A stretch of DNA of 64,000 nucleotides from assembly GCA_003963405.1 (NCBI GenBank), contig RXIY01000018.1, positions 31,560 through 95,559 of the forward strand. The letters run 5' to 3'. Position 1 is the first letter of the stretch; each line of letters starts with the position of its first letter. Source of the DNA: Hyphomicrobiales bacterium (GTDB lineage: Bacteria > Pseudomonadota > Alphaproteobacteria > Rhizobiales > Beijerinckiaceae). This document shows positions 37,832 to 46,682 of the stretch, in pieces. The notes under the pieces were generated by a model, which was given only the letters and a program-made list of their open reading frames with translations, was not told the DNA's origin and ran no database searches. A program made the position numbers and the translations under genes.

Positions 37832-38713
37832 ATGGCGGCGCCGGGTCTGGACAACACGGAGCGCGTCTCGCCTCTGGTTAGCCGCGTCGTCGCGCCCAAC
37901 GCCGGGCCTTTCACCTATAAGGGCACGTGCAGCTACATTCTCGGCGCGGGCGACGTCGCCATCGTCGACCCCGGCCCCGACGATCCGCGTCACATCGCGG
38001 CTTTGCTCGCGGCCATTGGCGAGGAGCGGCTGCGCTACATTCTCGTCACCCATACGCATCGGGATCATTCGCCCGCCGCGCGCGCGCTGAAGGAGGCGAC
38101 CGGCGCGACCATCGCCGGCTGCGCCCCCTATGCGGCCCCTCCCGATATCGAGCTGACTGGCCCCGGCCTCGACGCCACGCATGACACGGCTTATGCGCCC
38201 GATGTGACCCTCGGGGAAGGCGCTCGTCTCGATCTCGGCGGCGCGACGATCGAGGCGCTGGAAACGCCCGGCCATACGGCCAACCATCTCTGTTTCGCGC
38301 TCCACGAGGAAAAGGCGCTTTTTACCGGCGATCACATCATGGGCTGGTCGACCACGGTGATCGCGCCGCCGGACGGCTCGATGACCGACTACATGACCTC
38401 GATCGAACGCCTGCGCCAGCGCGACGACGCAATCTATTGGCCCGGCCATGGCGCGCCGGTGCAGGAGCCGCGACGCTATCTGCGCGCGCTGCTGCATCAC
38501 CGCCGCGCGCGGGAGGCGGCGATCCTCCAGCGGCTGGCGGCTGGCGACGACACGATCGCCGCCATCGTCGCGCGCATCTACGAAAGCGTCGACAGACGCC
38601 TGCACGGCGCCGCGGCCATGACGGTCTTCGCTCATCTGGAAGATCTGGTTCTGCGCGGGCTCGTGCACAGCGACGGCCCGCCGACGCTCACCGCGCGTTA
38701 CGCGCGAAAGTAA
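37832..38713 (+). CDS. Metallo-beta-lactamase-fold hydrolase
   Basis: 293 residues. The metal motif THTHRDHS, the later His in ETPGHTANH, Asp in LFTGDHIMG and His in YWPGHGAP make a full binuclear zinc site. The C-terminal winged-helix-like tail (residues ~215-290) resembles LACTB2-type proteins, a group with endoribonuclease or hydrolase activity. Exact substrate unknown. A GGAGGA box precedes ATG 37832. Convergent with the ftsB-like gene. Confidence 0.87.
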   Translation: MAAPGLDNTERVSPLVSRVVAPNAGPFTYKGTCSYILGAGDVAIVDPGPDDPRHIAALLAAIGEERLRYILVTHTHRDHSPAARALKEATGATIAGCAPYAAPPDIELTGPGLDATHDTAYAPDVTLGEGARLDLGGATIEALETPGHTANHLCFALHEEKALFTGDHIMGWSTTVIAPPDGSMTDYMTSIERLRQRDDAIYWPGHGAPVQEPRRYLRALLHHRRAREAAILQRLAAGDDTIAAIVARIYESVDRRLHGAAAMTVFAHLEDLVLRGLVHSDGPPTLTARYARK

Positions 38714-38742
38714 GCCTCCAGGCGACGCGCTGGAGCCTTTTC

Positions 38743-38829
38743 CGATCCGATGGAATCGGATCGAGGCTCGAGCTTCTTGTCCGTCGCGCTTTCTGTCGCG
38801 GAACCGGTTCCCACTTCGGCGGAAAGCGC
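38743..38829. repeat. Rhizobiales-type intergenic palindromic repeat
   Basis: CGATCCGA-TGGAA-TCGGATCG (38743-38763) is a perfect 8-bp hairpin. Downstream, GCGCTTTC (38786-38793) pairs with GAAAGCGC (38822-38829) around the palindrome GGAACCGGTTCC (38800-38811). This GGAACCGGTTCCCACTTC-type repeat is common in Rhizobiales intergenic regions (general knowledge). It sits between convergent genes. Confidence 0.7.
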
Positions 38830-38830
38830 G

Positions 38831-39160
38831 CTAACGCTCGCCTTCCTGCGGCAGCAGGATCACCACCTCGTTCTTGTGAACGCGGCCGAGGCGCTTGCGG
38901 GTCTCTTCCTCGAGAACGTCGGCGTCGATCTTCTCGCCCTTGATCAGGGCGATGCGCGCCTCCCACTGCATGCGATCAAATCGCAGCAGGTCTCGCTCCC
39001 GCCTCAGTTGCGCGAGCTTTTGCTCATATTCCTCGCCCGTCTTCAGTCCGCGCTGACCATGGACCCCGTGCCAGACGAAATAGGAAGCCACCGTCCCCGC
39101 CACGCAATACAGCAGGACGGGAAGCACGAGGGAACGGAGGAAAACGAGCCATCTGAACAT
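38831..39160 (-). CDS. ftsB: FtsB/DivIC septum-formation-initiator protein
   Basis: 109 residues: short cytoplasmic N-terminus, one transmembrane helix (LVLPVLLYCVAGTVASYFVW), then a coiled coil (KTGEEYEQKLAQLRRERDLL) and the conserved RKRLGRVHKNEVVILLP-type tail. This is the DivIC/FtsB architecture; the protein bridges FtsQ and FtsL at the division septum. In many alphaproteobacteria it lies beside eno or pdhA, but not here. Confidence 0.85.
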   Translation of the reverse strand: MFRWLVFLRSLVLPVLLYCVAGTVASYFVWHGVHGQRGLKTGEEYEQKLAQLRRERDLLRFDRMQWEARIALIKGEKIDADVLEEETRKRLGRVHKNEVVILLPQEGER

Positions 39161-39217
39161 ATGCGCAGGTTAACGCCAACTTCTGTAGCGAGCGTTAACG
39201 AGCCGTGAAGTCGTCTC

Positions 39218-39889
39218 TTACCGGCGAGCGCCACGCGCGACCCGTTCGATTTCTGCGCGCACCAGCCGCTCGACGATCACGGGCAAATTGTCGTCCAGCC
39301 ACTCCCGGAGCATGGGGCGCATCATGTCCTGCGCATATTTCTGGAGCAGGCCGCTGTCATTGAGGAACATGCTCGCCGTCAGCGCCTGAAAATGCGAGGC
39401 GACCGAGGACGCCGTGTCGGCGGAAACCAGCGCCTCCTCGACGATCTCTTCCTTCACAGCCGGCTCGAAAGGCGTTTCGGGCGCGACCTCCATTGGCTCT
39501 TCAGCCTTGGGCGCTTCCGCGGTCGTGAGCGGCGGCGGCGCGGCGCGATGGAGACGGAGCTGGCGAATTTCGACCACGGGGGCCGGCGGCGGCGCGACCT
39601 CTTCCGGCTCCGGCGCGGGTTCGGAATCCTCGACTTCGACCGACGGGGCGGCCTCGAGCGCCGGAGCGGGATAGGCCCTCTGCGCGGCGGACGCCGTCTC
39701 TCCAGCTCGGAGCTCGACATCGGGCCGAAGAAGGCGCGTCTCGCGGTCGCGATGGCTCGGCGGCGTCGCCTGATCGTCCGCGATGATGCGCCGGATGGAG
39801 GCGAGGATCTCCTCCATCGACGGCTCGTGCGCGCGCATCTCTTCCTGGAGGGAAGGCGATGACGGGGCGGACGCGTTCGCTGCGCTCAT
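39218..39889 (-). CDS. PopZ-like polar organising protein (DUF2497)
   Basis: 223 residues. N-terminal helix EPSMEEILASIRRIIADDQ, a central acidic Pro-rich disordered linker (~60-150), and the C-terminal oligomerisation helices LQKYAQDMMRPMLREWLDDN and LPVIVERLVRAEIERVARG. This is the PopZ layout: PopZ forms a matrix at cell poles that anchors ParB and the chromosome origin. ATG 39889 is chosen because it precedes the conserved N-region; the frame runs 22 residues further. Confidence 0.88.
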   Translation of the reverse strand: MSAANASAPSSPSLQEEMRAHEPSMEEILASIRRIIADDQATPPSHRDRETRLLRPDVELRAGETASAAQRAYPAPALEAAPSVEVEDSEPAPEPEEVAPPPAPVVEIRQLRLHRAAPPPLTTAEAPKAEEPMEVAPETPFEPAVKEEIVEEALVSADTASSVASHFQALTASMFLNDSGLLQKYAQDMMRPMLREWLDDNLPVIVERLVRAEIERVARGARR

Positions 39890-40024
39890 GGAGTGCTTTC
39901 TGAAGTGGTTGGCGTCTTGCCGCGACGCGACAAGCTCCAGGATGTGTGACCTCACGGCCAGCGCGAATCAACTCGACGAAAGGGAATTCCACACCTTTCG
40001 CGGCGCGCTGTCACCACCCGAGGC

Positions 40025-41473
40025 TCACCGCCCATCCGGCGTTTCGACGCCGAACCACTTCGTCTTGACCTGATCGTAATGGATGCTCGGGTCGTAAAGG
40101 GCCACGTCGAGCCGCAATTCCTGAGCGGAGAGACGGCCGATCGAGCCGAGAACCGCATAGGAAGCCACGACGCGGTCGCGCTGCGAGATGACAAGGCCGA
40201 CGCGCGCGTTGAGCAGCGCCTGTTGCGCGTTCAGCACGTCGAGCGTTGTGCGCTGGCCAACCTTCGCCTCCTCCCGCACGCCCGCGAGCGCCGTCTCCGC
40301 CGCCTTCACCGCCGCCTGGCCGGAAATGATCGACGCCTTTGCGGTCTCGAGCAGTCCGTAGCTTGAGACCACGCTGGCGCGCACGCTGTCGCGCTGCAAA
40401 TCGGCGTTGAGACGCGCCTGCCCCAACTGCTCCTTCGCCTGACGAATCGAGGCGTATTCGGCGCCGCCCTGATAGAGGGGCACGTTCAGTTGGCCGGAGG
40501 CTGCTGCCGAGAACTGCCGCGATCCCGGAATGCCGAGGAAGGAGTCCCATTGCTGCGACACCTGCGCATTCACCGAAACCGTCGGCGCCAGCGCGCTCTC
40601 CGCCACCTTCACGGCGAGTTCCGCGGCGTCGACCTGATGCAGCGCCGCCACGACGCCCGGATGTTCGACGAGCGCGACCTCTATCGCCTCGTTCAACGAA
40701 CTCGGCAGCAAAGGCTCGAGGGAGCGGCCCGGTTCGAGATTCTTCGGCTCGTCGCCAATGATCTGGCGGTAGTTGGCGATGCTGTTCTTGAGCTGCGCCT
40801 GCGCGGCGTAGAGCTCCGAACGCGCCTGCGCCACGGACGCCTCCGCCTGCGCGACGTCGGTGCGCGTCACCTCACCCACCTGAAAGCGGTCCTGCGTCTG
40901 CTTGAGCTGCTGCTCGAGCACCGAGATGTTGTTCTTGCGCAGGTTCACAACCGCCGTGTCGCGCAGCACGTTCATATACGCGGTCGCGCCGTTCTGAAGG
41001 ATCGCCTGCTCGGTGAGCCGCATGGTCGCCCGCGCCGCGAAGATGTTCGAGTCGGCCTGTTTGACGGAATTGTCGGTGCGGCCCGCGTCGAAGACCGTCT
41101 GCGACATGTTCAGCGTCGCGCCGCGCGGATAGCCGGTATATTCCTCGAGCAGAAACTGCCGCTGCCCGGTGGTCGGGCTTCTGCCGCCAGGAAAGCGCAG
41201 ATTGCCGTAGAGCGGACCGGCCGAAGCCTGGATGTTCGCCTTGGGGCGGGCGCCGGCGAGCGCCTTGGGCGCATCCTCGTCGCGCACCCGGACGGCCGCG
41301 CGGCTCTGGTTCAGATCGGGATTGCCGGAATAGGCCCGCGCGAGGGCGGAGAGAAGCGACTCGGCGCGCGCCTCGCTGGACCAGACGGACAGCAGCGCCA
41401 GGGCGGCGGCCGCGCTGCGCGCGAGAAACCCGCGGAGGTCCGCCTGCGGCCGGCTCATCGCCGCACTGTCCAT
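40025..41473 (-). CDS. tolC: TolC family outer-membrane efflux protein
   Basis: 482 residues: signal peptide (AAAALALLSVWSSEARAES), then the two TolC repeats with FQVGEVTRTDVAQAEASVAQ and AKVGQRTTLDVLNAQQALLN as the matched helix segments. It forms the trimeric outer-membrane exit duct used by type I secretion and RND pumps. ATG 41473 has AAGGCAGAG upstream. It sits between the popZ-like gene and a Pcm-like gene, an arrangement conserved in Rhizobiales. Confidence 0.92.
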   Translation of the reverse strand: MDSAAMSRPQADLRGFLARSAAAALALLSVWSSEARAESLLSALARAYSGNPDLNQSRAAVRVRDEDAPKALAGARPKANIQASAGPLYGNLRFPGGRSPTTGQRQFLLEEYTGYPRGATLNMSQTVFDAGRTDNSVKQADSNIFAARATMRLTEQAILQNGATAYMNVLRDTAVVNLRKNNISVLEQQLKQTQDRFQVGEVTRTDVAQAEASVAQARSELYAAQAQLKNSIANYRQIIGDEPKNLEPGRSLEPLLPSSLNEAIEVALVEHPGVVAALHQVDAAELAVKVAESALAPTVSVNAQVSQQWDSFLGIPGSRQFSAAASGQLNVPLYQGGAEYASIRQAKEQLGQARLNADLQRDSVRASVVSSYGLLETAKASIISGQAAVKAAETALAGVREEAKVGQRTTLDVLNAQQALLNARVGLVISQRDRVVASYAVLGSIGRLSAQELRLDVALYDPSIHYDQVKTKWFGVETPDGR

Positions 41474-41604
41474 CTCTGCCTTCCCCCTCAACTTTCCGGC
41501 AGAACGCCGAAGACACGACAGGTCGCACGCTCCGCGCATGCCGATTCGCGGCGACACGCGGCACAGGAAACGCTAGGAACGCGAATGGGGCGAAACGGCG
41601 GCGC

Positions 41605-42321
41605 TCAGAAGGTGAACCCTGGCGCCTTCGCGAACCCCTCCAGAACAGGGGCGTTGGCGCTGAACAGCGACACGCGCCCCGCGAGCTGGCCAGCCTGGCG
41701 CTCGTAGCGCACGACATGCTGGCCGGCGCCGGGCTCCGGAGTCACGATCGCCAGAAGCCGGCCGTTCGGCGTGAGCTGGCCGAAAAGCGTATCGAGCCCG
41801 CTCTCGACGCGGCCCTCGACGTAGATAAGGTCATAGGGGCCAGCCGCGGCGAAGCCCATCTCCATCGGCCCGATCTCGACGCGCGCATTGCCGGCGCCAA
41901 TGGCAGCAAGGCCGTCCTTGGCGCGATCCGCGAGTTCCGGGTCGCTCTCGAGCGCCACGACGTCGCCGACGAGTCCAGACAGGATCGCCGCGGAATAGCC
42001 GGCCCCGCCGATCGCCAGAACCTTCTCGGACGGTCGCGGCTCTCCGCCCTGCAGCATGCGCGAGAGCACCAGCGGCGGCAGCAGCGTGCGGCGGCGCCCC
42101 GCGGCGCCCGTCACCGTCACGGCGAGGTCCGAGTAGGCCACGGACGACTGGCTGGAGGGCAGGAATAATTCACGCGGCACATTGAGGAAACGCTCGAGCA
42201 GCGGCACGTCCGTCACATCGAAGGGACGCAGCTGGCGTTCGACCATGGTGCGGCGCAGCTCCGCCGCCGCCTGTCCCTGCTCCGCATTCCGACGAATCGT
42301 CGCCACCGCTGCTTCCGACAT
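41605..42321 (-). CDS. Pcm-like methyltransferase-fold protein
   Basis: 238 residues. It resembles protein-L-isoaspartate methyltransferase (RRTMVERQLRPFDVTDVPLL; PRELFLP), but motif I reads VLAIGGAGYSAAIL instead of [10 protein letters not shown]. The substrate segment is also less conserved than in the true Pcm at 25802-26473. It is probably the second, divergent Pcm paralogue that accompanies tolC in Rhizobiales. Activity uncertain. Confidence 0.82.
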   Translation of the reverse strand: MSEAAVATIRRNAEQGQAAAELRRTMVERQLRPFDVTDVPLLERFLNVPRELFLPSSQSSVAYSDLAVTVTGAAGRRRTLLPPLVLSRMLQGGEPRPSEKVLAIGGAGYSAAILSGLVGDVVALESDPELADRAKDGLAAIGAGNARVEIGPMEMGFAAAGPYDLIYVEGRVESGLDTLFGQLTPNGRLLAIVTPEPGAGQHVVRYERQAGQLAGRVSLFSANAPVLEGFAKAPGFTF

Positions 42322-42400
42322 TCGCTTCCCGGCGTTCGCCGGCCTCTGTTTCCCGCAGATTCTCCGGCCTGACGCCGGCGCGGGCTTTATAGGTTCAGGC

Positions 42401-42886
42401 TCAGGCCATGTCCATGGCCGCCGGTCCGGCGGCCTTCTTGCGCTTTCTCTCCAGAAGCTTCAGCCCGGCCTCGCCGAGCGCCCGCATCTGATCGAGCGTC
42501 GTGTTATCGAGCACGCGTGCAATGGCGTCGCGCGCTTCAAGCATCACAAGCCGCACCGCACAATGCGCCTCGTCGACGCAGTCGTCGCATTTCCGATAGA
42601 GACGCCGGCTCGCGCACTGGATCGGCGCGAGCGGCCCGTCGAGCGTGCGCACCAAGTTGCCGACGGCGATCTCCTCCGGCGCTTTCGCCAGCATATAGCC
42701 GCCGCCCTTGCCTTTTTTGGAGTGGACGAAACCGGCGTTGCGCAATTCGCTCAAAATGGCGTCGAGAAACTTCTTCGGGATCTGATTCTCCGACGCGATA
42801 TCGGCGACGAGGGCGGTCTGGCCGGGCTCGACTCCGGCAAGATAAACCATCGCCTTCAGCCCGTATTTCGCTTTTTTCGTCAGCAT
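42401..42886 (-). CDS. Rrf2 family transcriptional regulator
   Basis: 161 residues. N-terminal winged helix: KYGLKAMVYLA, then IASENQIPKKFLDAILSELR and KKGKGGGYMLA, the Rrf2 signature. Four cysteines lie in QCASRRLYRKCDDCVDEAHC, which could hold an Fe-S cluster as in IscR/RirA or sense cysteine pools. It is divergent from the TauE-cysK operon, so control of sulfur or cysteine metabolism (CymR-like role) is likely, by inference from position. ATG 42886 gives the family N-terminus. Confidence 0.88.
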   Translation of the reverse strand: MLTKKAKYGLKAMVYLAGVEPGQTALVADIASENQIPKKFLDAILSELRNAGFVHSKKGKGGGYMLAKAPEEIAVGNLVRTLDGPLAPIQCASRRLYRKCDDCVDEAHCAVRLVMLEARDAIARVLDNTTLDQMRALGEAGLKLLERKRKKAAGPAAMDMA

Positions 42887-43012
42887 TCCCAAACTTACCA
42901 CAGATTCGGCCGCCGCGCGCGAACCGCCGGACGACCTGGACGTTACTCCGGATCCGGAGCCGGTTTTCGTGACTTAATCACATATTCGAATTTTTTAATA
43001 TACGCCCGGCGC

Positions 43013-43062
43013 TTGACGCCGATATTCTTTATTCTTTTACTAGACTAAGAGATTGACGCCGA
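43013..43062 (+). promoter_or_regulatory. Paired TTGACGCCGA direct repeats in the Rrf2/TauE intergenic region
   Basis: TTGACGCCGA occurs at 43013-43022 and again at 43053-43062, exactly 40 bp apart, in an otherwise AT-rich divergent promoter region. Each copy begins with a good -35 hexamer (TTGACG); ACTTAT at 43077-43082 is a possible -10 for the second. They may be tandem promoters or activator sites. Confidence 0.45.
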
Positions 43063-43092
43063 CCCGCTTTTGCGCCACTTATTCGACGAACG

Positions 43093-43123
43093 AATTATGT
43101 GCCTCGGAAAATTGCACATAATT
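43093..43123. promoter_or_regulatory. Perfect 10-bp inverted repeat upstream of the TauE-cysK operon
   Basis: AATTATGTGC, 11-base spacer, GCACATAATT. It ends 30 bp before the TauE start codon. It is either the operator of the divergent Rrf2 regulator or a hairpin in the leader RNA; no T run follows, so it is not a simple terminator. Confidence 0.7.
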
Positions 43124-43153
43124 ATAGAGTAAATAGGCAGGAGCCGCCCGCCC

Positions 43154-43957
43154 ATGTTCGCTTTCGCCGATGCGCTCCACGCGTTCAACCCGCTCCATTC
43201 CGTGTCCGGCTTCATCGTCGGGACGCTTGTCGGCTTCACGGGCGTAGGCGGCGGGTCTCTCATGACGCCGATCCTGGTGCTGCTGTTCGGCGTCGCGCCG
43301 ACGACCGCGGTCGGCACCGATCTGCTCTACGCGGCCATCACCAAGAGCAACGGCACGCTCGTCCATTCGCTCAACGGGACCGTCGACTGGCGGATCACGC
43401 GACGCCTCGCCTGCGGCTCCATCCCCGCGACCATCATCACCCTGCTCACCCTCTCCTGGCTGGGCAAGGCGGCTGGCCACGCGGCGAACGGGCTCATCAC
43501 CTCGGCGCTGGGCTTCGCGCTGCTGCTGACGGCCGCCGCCATTCTCTTCCGGCGTTGGATTCTCGACTACATCGCCCATCATCTCGACAATCTCTCAGAC
43601 CGTCGGGTCGCCTGCCTGACGATGGCGCTGGGCGCCTTTCTCGGCGTGCTGGTGTCGGTTTCCTCCGTCGGCGCCGGCGCCCTCGGCATGACGATCCTTC
43701 TCGCGCTCTATCCGCGCGCGCCGACCGTGCGTCTCGTCGGCTCCGACATTGCCCATGCCGTGCCATTGACCTTCGTCGCCGGCTTCGGGCATTGGCTTAT
43801 GGGCGGCGTGGACTGGCTGTTGCTGTTTTCGCTGCTCGTCGGCTCCCTGCCCGGCATCGCCATCGGGAGCCATCTCGCCGCCCGCGTGCCAGACCATTAT
43901 CTGAGGCCGGCGCTGGCGACGATGATGGCGGCGGTCGGCGTCAAGCTGTCGATCTGA
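43154..43957 (+). CDS. TauE/SafE family sulfite/sulfur-anion exporter
   Basis: 267 residues with about eight membrane helices. The N-terminal repeat [20 protein letters not shown] and the second half [20 protein letters not shown] are the duplicated TauE signatures. The family moves sulfite, sulfoacetate or other small anions across the inner membrane. It begins just after an inverted repeat, and cysK follows 20 bp later, so a role in sulfur assimilation (probably sulfite handling) is inferred. Confidence 0.88.
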   Translation: MFAFADALHAFNPLHSVSGFIVGTLVGFTGVGGGSLMTPILVLLFGVAPTTAVGTDLLYAAITKSNGTLVHSLNGTVDWRITRRLACGSIPATIITLLTLSWLGKAAGHAANGLITSALGFALLLTAAAILFRRWILDYIAHHLDNLSDRRVACLTMALGAFLGVLVSVSSVGAGALGMTILLALYPRAPTVRLVGSDIAHAVPLTFVAGFGHWLMGGVDWLLLFSLLVGSLPGIAIGSHLAARVPDHYLRPALATMMAAVGVKLSI

Positions 43958-43977
43958 TTTCTTTCTCGGAGCAGGAC

Positions 43978-44958
43978 ATGTCGAAGGACAAGCCTTTCAC
44001 GCCCCCCGCCAAGCCGGGCCGGGGCCGGATTTACGACTCGATCACCCAAACGATCGGCGACACGCCTCTCGTCCGGCTGGACCGGCTGGCCAAGGAAAAA
44101 GGCGTGAAGGCCAATCTCCTCGCCAAGCTCGAATTCTTTAATCCCATCGCGAGCGTCAAGGACCGCATCGGCGTCGCCATGATCGACGCGCTCGAAAAGG
44201 CCGGCAAGATCACGCCCGGCCAGTCCGTGCTGATCGAGCCGACCTCCGGCAACACCGGCATCGCGCTCGCCTTCGTCGCGGCGGCGCGCGGCTACCGGCT
44301 CATTCTCGTCATGCCCGAATCCATGTCGATCGAGCGGCGGAAGATGCTCGCGCTTTTGGGCGCCGAACTCGTGCTGACCCCCGCCGCGCAGGGCATGAAG
44401 GGCGCGCTCGCCAAGGCTGCCGAGCTTCAAGCGGAGACGGCCGGATCCGTCATTCCGCAGCAGTTCGAAAATCCGGCCAATCCGGAAATCCACCGCGTCA
44501 CCACCGCCGAGGAAATCTGGAACGACGCCGACGGCCACGTCGATTACTTCGTCTCGGGCGTGGGCACGGGTGGCACCATCACGGGCGTGGGCCAAGTCCT
44601 GAAACAGCGCAATCCGTCTTTGCGCGTCGTGGCTGTCGAGCCCGAGGACTCTGCCGTTCTCTCCGGACGCCCGCCGGGACCGCACAAGATTCAGGGAATC
44701 GGCGCCGGCTTCGTGCCGCCAATTCTCGACCGGGGGATCATCGACGAGATCGTGACGATCGGCAACCAGACCGCCTTCGAGACCGCGCGGCTGCTGGCGC
44801 GCATCGAGGGGATTCCCGTCGGCATCTCGTCCGGCGCCGCCGTGGCGGCCGCGCTGGAGATCGCGAGCCGTCCCGAGGCGGAGGGCAAGAACATTGTGCT
44901 GATCATCCCCTCCTTCGCCGAACGCTATCTGTCGACGGCGCTGTTCGAGGGCCTCTGA
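43978..44958 (+). CDS. cysK: Cysteine synthase (O-acetylserine sulfhydrylase)
   Basis: Makes cysteine from O-acetylserine and sulfide using PLP. 326 residues. The PLP lysine is in [30 protein letters not shown] binds the substrate carboxylate; [10 protein letters not shown] binds the PLP phosphate; [17 protein letters not shown] follows. It begins at ATG 43978 with GGAGCAGGAC upstream. It is cotranscribed with the TauE gene and is probably under the divergent Rrf2 regulator. A bidirectional terminator follows. Confidence 0.95.
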   Translation: MSKDKPFTPPAKPGRGRIYDSITQTIGDTPLVRLDRLAKEKGVKANLLAKLEFFNPIASVKDRIGVAMIDALEKAGKITPGQSVLIEPTSGNTGIALAFVAAARGYRLILVMPESMSIERRKMLALLGAELVLTPAAQGMKGALAKAAELQAETAGSVIPQQFENPANPEIHRVTTAEEIWNDADGHVDYFVSGVGTGGTITGVGQVLKQRNPSLRVVAVEPEDSAVLSGRPPGPHKIQGIGAGFVPPILDRGIIDEIVTIGNQTAFETARLLARIEGIPVGISSGAAVAAALEIASRPEAEGKNIVLIIPSFAERYLSTALFEGL

Positions 44959-44959
44959 C

Positions 44960-45001
44960 AAAAGAAAAGAGCCGGGCGGTTCGACCGCCCAGCTCTCTTT
45001 A
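44960..45001. terminator. Bidirectional intrinsic terminator between cysK and a convergent gene
   Basis: AGAGC-C-GGGCGGT, TCG loop, ACCGCCC-A-GCTCT, with an A-rich run before it (AAAAGAAAAG) and CTTTAAT after it. The stem has one mismatch. It would terminate both cysK (plus) and the membrane protein gene (minus). Confidence 0.85.
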
Positions 45002-45019
45002 ATCCGCCTGCGCTCAGGA

Positions 45020-45367
45020 TTACTCCTTAGACGCCGCCGGCGCGAAGCTCCTGTCGCGCAGATAGTGGCGGCCATAGGCGCCGGCCACATAGCCGACCGC
45101 GCAGATGATGAAATAGACGACGATCAAGAAGCCGCCGCGCTGATTGGCGTTGTGCGCCTTTTCGAGGATCGTCGTCACCGCGCTTTGATCCAGGAATTTG
45201 TCCGAGACCACGCCGCAGACCACCGCCACGACGGGCACCAGCCACGAGGGCAGGCGGAACCAGCCGATCGCCGCCGACGCCGCGAAGGCGACGAGGCCGA
45301 ACAGGTGGACGAACTGGATGAAGATCGACTGCGACACGAGCCCGATGAAACGGAGCAGTTTGAGCAT
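45020..45367 (-). CDS. Small membrane protein, function unknown
   Basis: 115 residues with three hydrophobic segments (SIFIQFVHLFGLVAFAASAA; LVPVVAVVCGVVSDKFLDQS; GGFLIVVYFIICAVGYVAGA). It belongs to no family I can name. It lies 44 bp downstream of pyrB on the same strand and may be cotranscribed with it. Confidence 0.7.
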   Translation of the reverse strand: MLKLLRFIGLVSQSIFIQFVHLFGLVAFAASAAIGWFRLPSWLVPVVAVVCGVVSDKFLDQSAVTTILEKAHNANQRGGFLIVVYFIICAVGYVAGAYGRHYLRDRSFAPAASKE

Positions 45368-45411
45368 TTCGCACCCCTTTGAAGGTCCTATGGACCGGTT
45401 TTGAGGCGATC

Positions 45412-46356
45412 TTACACATTCGGGAGGTGCTGCGCGAGGGCCTCCAGCACGGCCATTCTGACGGCGACGCCCATCTCGACCTGCTCGCGGATCAGCGAGC
45501 GGCCGCTGTCGGCCACGGAGGAGTCGATCTCCACGCCCCGGTTCATCGGACCCGGATGCATCACGAGAGCGCCCGGCGCGGCATAGGACAGCTTTTCCTC
45601 GTCGAGCCCATAGAAGTGGAAATATTCCCGCGCGCTCGGCGTCAACGCGCCAGACATGCGCTCGCGCTGCAACCGCAGCATCATCACGATGTCCGCGCCC
45701 GAGAGGCCGCCGCGCATGTCATGATGCACCTCGACCCCGAGCCGGGAAATACTGTCGGGCGCGAGCGTCGACGGTCCCACCACGCGCAGCCGCGCGCCCA
45801 GCGCCGAGAGCAGCACAATGTTCGAGCGCGCCACTCGGGAATGCAGAATATCGCCGCAGATGGCGATGACGAGCCCCTCGATTCGCCCCTTGTTGCGGCG
45901 GATGGTCAGGGCGTCCAGCAGCGCCTGAGTCGGATGTTCATGCGCGCCGTCGCCGGCGTTCACGACAGAGCAATCGACCTTGCGCGCGAGCAGATGGGCC
46001 GCGCCCGCCTGCGCGTGACGCACGACGATGATGTCGGGCCGCATGGCGTTGAGCGTCATCGCCGTGTCGAGCAGCGTTTCGCCCTTCGATTCCGAAGATC
46101 GCGCCACCGACATGTTCATCACATCGGCGCCGAGCCGCTTGCCCGCGATCTCGAAAGACGCCTGGGTGCGGGTGGAGGGCTCGTAAAAAAGATTGATCTG
46201 TGTGCGCCCGCGCAGAATCGAGCGTTTTTTCTCGACCTGCCGGGAGACTTCAACAGCCTGCTCGGCCATGTCGAGCAGCGTCTCTATGTCCGGGCGCTTG
46301 AGCCCCTCGATGCCGAGAAGGTGGCGGTGCGGAAAAATTCTGGCGTCGGCCTGCAT
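45412..46356 (-). CDS. pyrB: Aspartate carbamoyltransferase catalytic subunit
   Basis: First committed step of pyrimidine synthesis (carbamoyl phosphate + aspartate). 314 residues. Carbamoyl-phosphate site [13 protein letters not shown], then [12 protein letters not shown], and the aspartate loop MLRLQRERM. There is no regulatory pyrI and no adjacent pyrC, although pyrB-pyrC is the common order in alphaproteobacteria. It is divergent from nadA. Confidence 0.96.
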   Translation of the reverse strand: MQADARIFPHRHLLGIEGLKRPDIETLLDMAEQAVEVSRQVEKKRSILRGRTQINLFYEPSTRTQASFEIAGKRLGADVMNMSVARSSESKGETLLDTAMTLNAMRPDIIVVRHAQAGAAHLLARKVDCSVVNAGDGAHEHPTQALLDALTIRRNKGRIEGLVIAICGDILHSRVARSNIVLLSALGARLRVVGPSTLAPDSISRLGVEVHHDMRGGLSGADIVMMLRLQRERMSGALTPSAREYFHFYGLDEEKLSYAAPGALVMHPGPMNRGVEIDSSVADSGRSLIREQVEMGVAVRMAVLEALAQHLPNV

Positions 46357-46505
46357 GGCGAAGGTCTATAGCAGCTTTCGTGCGGGCCGCGACCCGTGAA
46401 GAGGGGAGAAAAGAACGACTCTCGCGGCGAAAAAGCCACCCTCCCCATAGGATCCCCGGCACACGGCGCGTTGCATCGCTCCGGCCCATCCTCATCCGCC
46501 TTGAT

Positions 46506-46526
46506 TTATACTCTATCCGAGCATAT
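46506..46526. promoter_or_regulatory. nadA upstream dyad 1 (putative NAD-repressor operator)
   Basis: TTATACTC-TATCC-GAGCATAT: near-perfect inverted half-sites with a 5-base spacer. It repeats the site at 46628-46650, 123 bp downstream. The pair suggests cooperative binding or two promoters. Confidence 0.65.
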
Positions 46527-46627
46527 GTGCGCGCCACGGCTGGGGTTGCAGGCGCGGTCGCCTGTCATTAAGTTCCGGCTGACTGGAGCTCCGGGCGGCT
46601 GCCGCTACGGGGTTTTTGTAGGACCCT

Positions 46628-46650
46628 CTTATACTCAGATTGAGCATAAG
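46628..46650. promoter_or_regulatory. nadA upstream dyad 2 (putative NAD-repressor operator)
   Basis: CTTATACTC-AGATT-GAGCATAAG: inverted repeat with one mismatched pair, ending 32 bp before the nadA start. NadQ is described as a repressor of nadABC in alphaproteobacteria; this site has the expected position and form, but I cannot confirm its consensus from memory. Confidence 0.7.
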
Positions 46651-46682
46651 ACGACAGAGCAGGATAGAAGGGCACGGGAGCC

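Larger units (their letters stand above)
46357..46682. promoter_or_regulatory. pyrB/nadA divergent intergenic region
   Basis: 326 bp without a supported gene. It carries the two nad-type dyads listed separately and is less GC-rich than its flanks. Small frames across it have no family features. Confidence 0.7.

Noticed and set aside
44960..45001. GGTTCGACC in the cysK terminator as a tRNA T-arm
   Set aside because: It is the loop of a terminator stem with flanking A/T runs; no acceptor or anticodon arms.
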